Below, one piece after another: positions 62,256-64,000 of a stretch of DNA of 64,000 nucleotides. The translations under genes were made by a program, and so were the position numbers. The DNA is from Methanospirillum stamsii (GTDB taxonomy: Archaea; Halobacteriota; Methanomicrobia; Methanomicrobiales; Methanospirillaceae): positions 1,364,001 through 1,428,000 of the forward strand of contig NZ_CP176366.1 of the NCBI RefSeq assembly GCF_046244385.1. The letters run 5' to 3'. Each line of letters starts with the position of its first letter. The stretch's first letter is position 1. Below the pieces are notes generated by a model. That model worked only from the letters and a program-made list of their open reading frames with translations, was not told the DNA's origin and ran no database searches.

Positions 62256-63814
62256 CTACCCCCCGGATTGTCGGTTTTATTGACCTTGGGACTAATTCTG
62301 TCAGACTTCTCATCGTCAGACTTGACTCTAATGGTTCTTATTCTATTCTGACACAGCAGAAGGAAGTTATCAGACTTGGTGATGGAGAATTTGGTGAAAA
62401 CAGGCTTACAGCATCAGCAATCGAACGGGCAACGGATGTAATTACAAGACTTATTGATCTTGCAAAAAGCAGGGGAGTTAAAGAATTTCTAGCTGTTGCA
62501 ACATCTGCAGCACGGGAAGCGAGCAATGGTGAAGAACTCTGTAATCTGATTGATAAGTTAACCGGAGTTCGTATCAATATTATATCAGGGACAGAAGAAG
62601 CACGACTTATCTGGCTTGGAGTATCCAGTGGTGTGGATTTACGGGATGAAAAAGCTCTTTTCATTGACATAGGCGGGGGATCCACTGAAATAATTATCGG
62701 GGACCAGTATGAACCCCACTTTCTCAGAAGTCTGAAACTCGGGGCTATCAGGAGTACCGGTACACACATTTCCGTAGAAAAAGACGGCAGAATAACGGAT
62801 GATTCAATCTCCCGATTACGCAGACATATTGATCATGAAATTGTGCATAGTACCCGCTTTATCCTCGATTCAAAAATAGCTCGTGCGTTTGGCAGTTCCG
62901 GTACAATTCTCTCCCTGGAATCCATTGCAGCATCATATAAACCACTGGCAGGCAGGCATAATCCCGGATTTCTGGGGACAGGAGAGCTTGAAACCCTTAT
63001 TCCATACCTGGCAGGATTGCCCCTCCAGATAAGAAGAGAGGTTCAGGGACTAAACCCGGAGAGAGCGGATATTATCGTCGCCGGTGCAGTCATTCTCCAT
63101 GAAATTTTAAAATCATCGGGAATAAAAGGGATTTATACCTCTTCAAGAAGTCTTCGGGACGGTCTCCTGGTGGATTTTATCTCAAGAATCCCTAATTTTC
63201 CCCATGCTGAACATGTTTCGGTAAGGGAACGATCCGTCAGACATTTAGGAAAAACCTGTCATATCGATGAAAAGCATGCAGGGCATATTGTATCACTCTG
63301 CCTCATGATGTTTCAATCAGGGAAAAAATCGGGATTATTTTCCTATACCGATGATATCGAAGAGATTTTTTCTCATGCAGCGTACCTGCATGATGTCGGT
63401 CAGTTTATCTCATTCCCGAATCATCATCAGCACTCATTTTATTTAATCACCGAAGTACCCCTTTTAGGCTTTAATCAGCATGAGGTTATAATCATGGCCC
63501 TGATTGCACGTTATCACCGGAAAAAATTACCCCGTCCACGTGACAGCGTTTTCAGGGATTTAAACAGGTCAGACAAAAAGATGGTCCAGGTGCTCTCATT
63601 TCTCCTCAGGCTTGCAGAAAACCTTGACAGAAGTCATGATCTCCGGGTAAAAACAGCAGAATTTGTCCAGAGAAAAGAACATATTGTCCTGAAGATAAGC
63701 AGTGCTTCAGATTGTTCCTTAGAATTGTGGGCTGCTGAATCAGAAAAGGAAGGGTTCTTCAGGATATTCAGAAAACCTCTGCTTATAGAAAAGACAGGAG
63801 ATCCTGCAGGGTAG
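62246..63814 (+). CDS. ppx: Ppx/GppA-family phosphatase with C-terminal HD domain
   Basis: The protein has 522 residues. The ASKHA-type N-terminal part contains FIDLGTNSVRLLIVRL, ATSAAREASNGEELCNLI, SGTEEARLIWLGV and FIDIGGGSTEIIIGD, the active-site motifs of exopolyphosphatase/pppGpp phosphohydrolase. From about 330 an HD domain follows (YLHDVGQFISFPNHHQHSFY). In Ppx/GppA proteins the C-terminal HD-like domain shapes the polyphosphate channel. Because CHAD and phosphate-uptake genes are close, exopolyphosphatase is the preferred activity; pppGpp hydrolysis is less likely in an archaeon. Confidence 0.92.
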   Translation: MQLTTPRIVGFIDLGTNSVRLLIVRLDSNGSYSILTQQKEVIRLGDGEFGENRLTASAIERATDVITRLIDLAKSRGVKEFLAVATSAAREASNGEELCNLIDKLTGVRINIISGTEEARLIWLGVSSGVDLRDEKALFIDIGGGSTEIIIGDQYEPHFLRSLKLGAIRSTGTHISVEKDGRITDDSISRLRRHIDHEIVHSTRFILDSKIARAFGSSGTILSLESIAASYKPLAGRHNPGFLGTGELETLIPYLAGLPLQIRREVQGLNPERADIIVAGAVILHEILKSSGIKGIYTSSRSLRDGLLVDFISRIPNFPHAEHVSVRERSVRHLGKTCHIDEKHAGHIVSLCLMMFQSGKKSGLFSYTDDIEEIFSHAAYLHDVGQFISFPNHHQHSFYLITEVPLLGFNQHEVIIMALIARYHRKKLPRPRDSVFRDLNRSDKKMVQVLSFLLRLAENLDRSHDLRVKTAEFVQRKEHIVLKISSASDCSLELWAAESEKEGFFRIFRKPLLIEKTGDPAG

Positions 63815-63823
63815 AGAATGGAC

Positions 63824-64000
63824 TTATGAATCGGTGTTCTTTACTTCACCGATTAAATCCTGAATCACATCTCTGACTGCCGCCAGGGCTTTTTGGTCAT
63901 GGCTTACATCTCCAGGTTTATGCCCATGACCTGACAGGGAACTGACAATTTTCATTTCATGCACCTGGGCCCAGATTCGCAACGTCTCCAGAGTTCTCTC
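63824..64000 (-). CDS. C-terminal fragment of an unrecognised protein
   Basis: On the minus strand a frame is open from the window edge to a TAA at 63824-63826. The last 58 residues include LRIWAQVHEMKIVSSLSGHG and HDQKALAAVRDVIQDLIGEV. The C-terminal helix and loop are compatible with a flavodoxin-like reductase, but this is too short to decide. The gene converges on the Ppx gene. Confidence 0.6.
   Translation of the reverse strand, partial: ERTLETLRIWAQVHEMKIVSSLSGHGHKPGDVSHDQKALAAVRDVIQDLIGEVKNTDS

Noticed and set aside
1..64000. CRISPR arrays, tRNA or rRNA genes
   Set aside because: I looked for regularly spaced repeats and for tRNA-like T-arm and anticodon-arm patterns in the intergenic stretches and found none. 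Short tRNA genes could still be missed without a covariance search.

Overview
The window is chromosomal DNA of a methanogenic archaeon, most likely a Methanospirillum-like member of the Methanomicrobiales. The evidence is coenzyme M biosynthesis genes (fused sulfopyruvate decarboxylase, cysteate synthase, a methanogenesis-marker-16 protein), the F420 gene cofH, aIF-1A, two archaellins with class III signal peptides, and many receiver-PAS signalling proteins of the kind abundant in that genus. The genus is inferred from the style of the proteins, not from a database match.

Layout. 1-4.7 kb: surface glycan genes (three GT4 glycosyltransferases and a polytopic membrane protein). 4.7-7.3 kb: a secreted TPR protein and two archaellins. 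7.6-27.6 kb: a plastic accessory region. It holds two tandem, near-identical AAA-ATPase/PD-(D/E)XK genes plus remnants of a third. A nested set of insertion sequences follows: an ATTGAT-flanked IS lies inside an ISL3-family IS, which lies inside an IS1634-like IS, which lies inside the remnant of a fourth transposase. After that come a DUF4143-type ATPase, a HEAT-repeat membrane protein with an unknown partner, a TPR protein and two more AAA-ATPase/nuclease genes. 24.2-32.5 kb: secreted hydrolases, namely a papain-family protease, a papain-subtilisin fusion and a C45-type acyltransferase.

33-46 kb: mixed housekeeping and signalling genes. These are a GNAT-YoaP protein, receiver and receiver-PAS proteins, MsrB, aIF-1A, CofH, an acetate-transporter-type membrane protein, a FIST protein with a small partner, a cupin-cytosine deaminase fusion, superoxide dismutase and a soluble chemoreceptor. 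46.0-51.8 kb: a tightly overlapping six-gene minus-strand operon that joins coenzyme M synthesis (cysteate synthase, ComDE) to an HcyBio/ferredoxin protein, a small Fe-S protein, a SIMIBI GTPase and an ABC ATPase. 52.6-57.2 kb: phosphate uptake (fused PstCA, PstB, PhoU, and PstS on the other strand). 57.4-63.8 kb: a receiver-PAS protein, a DedA protein, then a translationally coupled polyphosphate-type operon (CHAD-metallophosphoesterase fusion, HD protein, Ppx/GppA-HD).

The most interesting signals are the coenzyme M operon, whose HcyBio member is a good candidate for the aldehyde-to-thiol step; the papain module inserted between the prodomain and catalytic domain of a subtilase; the four-level nested IS; and the receiver-PAS proteins that end in a kinase-like helix whose phospho-acceptor histidine has become asparagine. 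No tRNA, rRNA or CRISPR array was seen.
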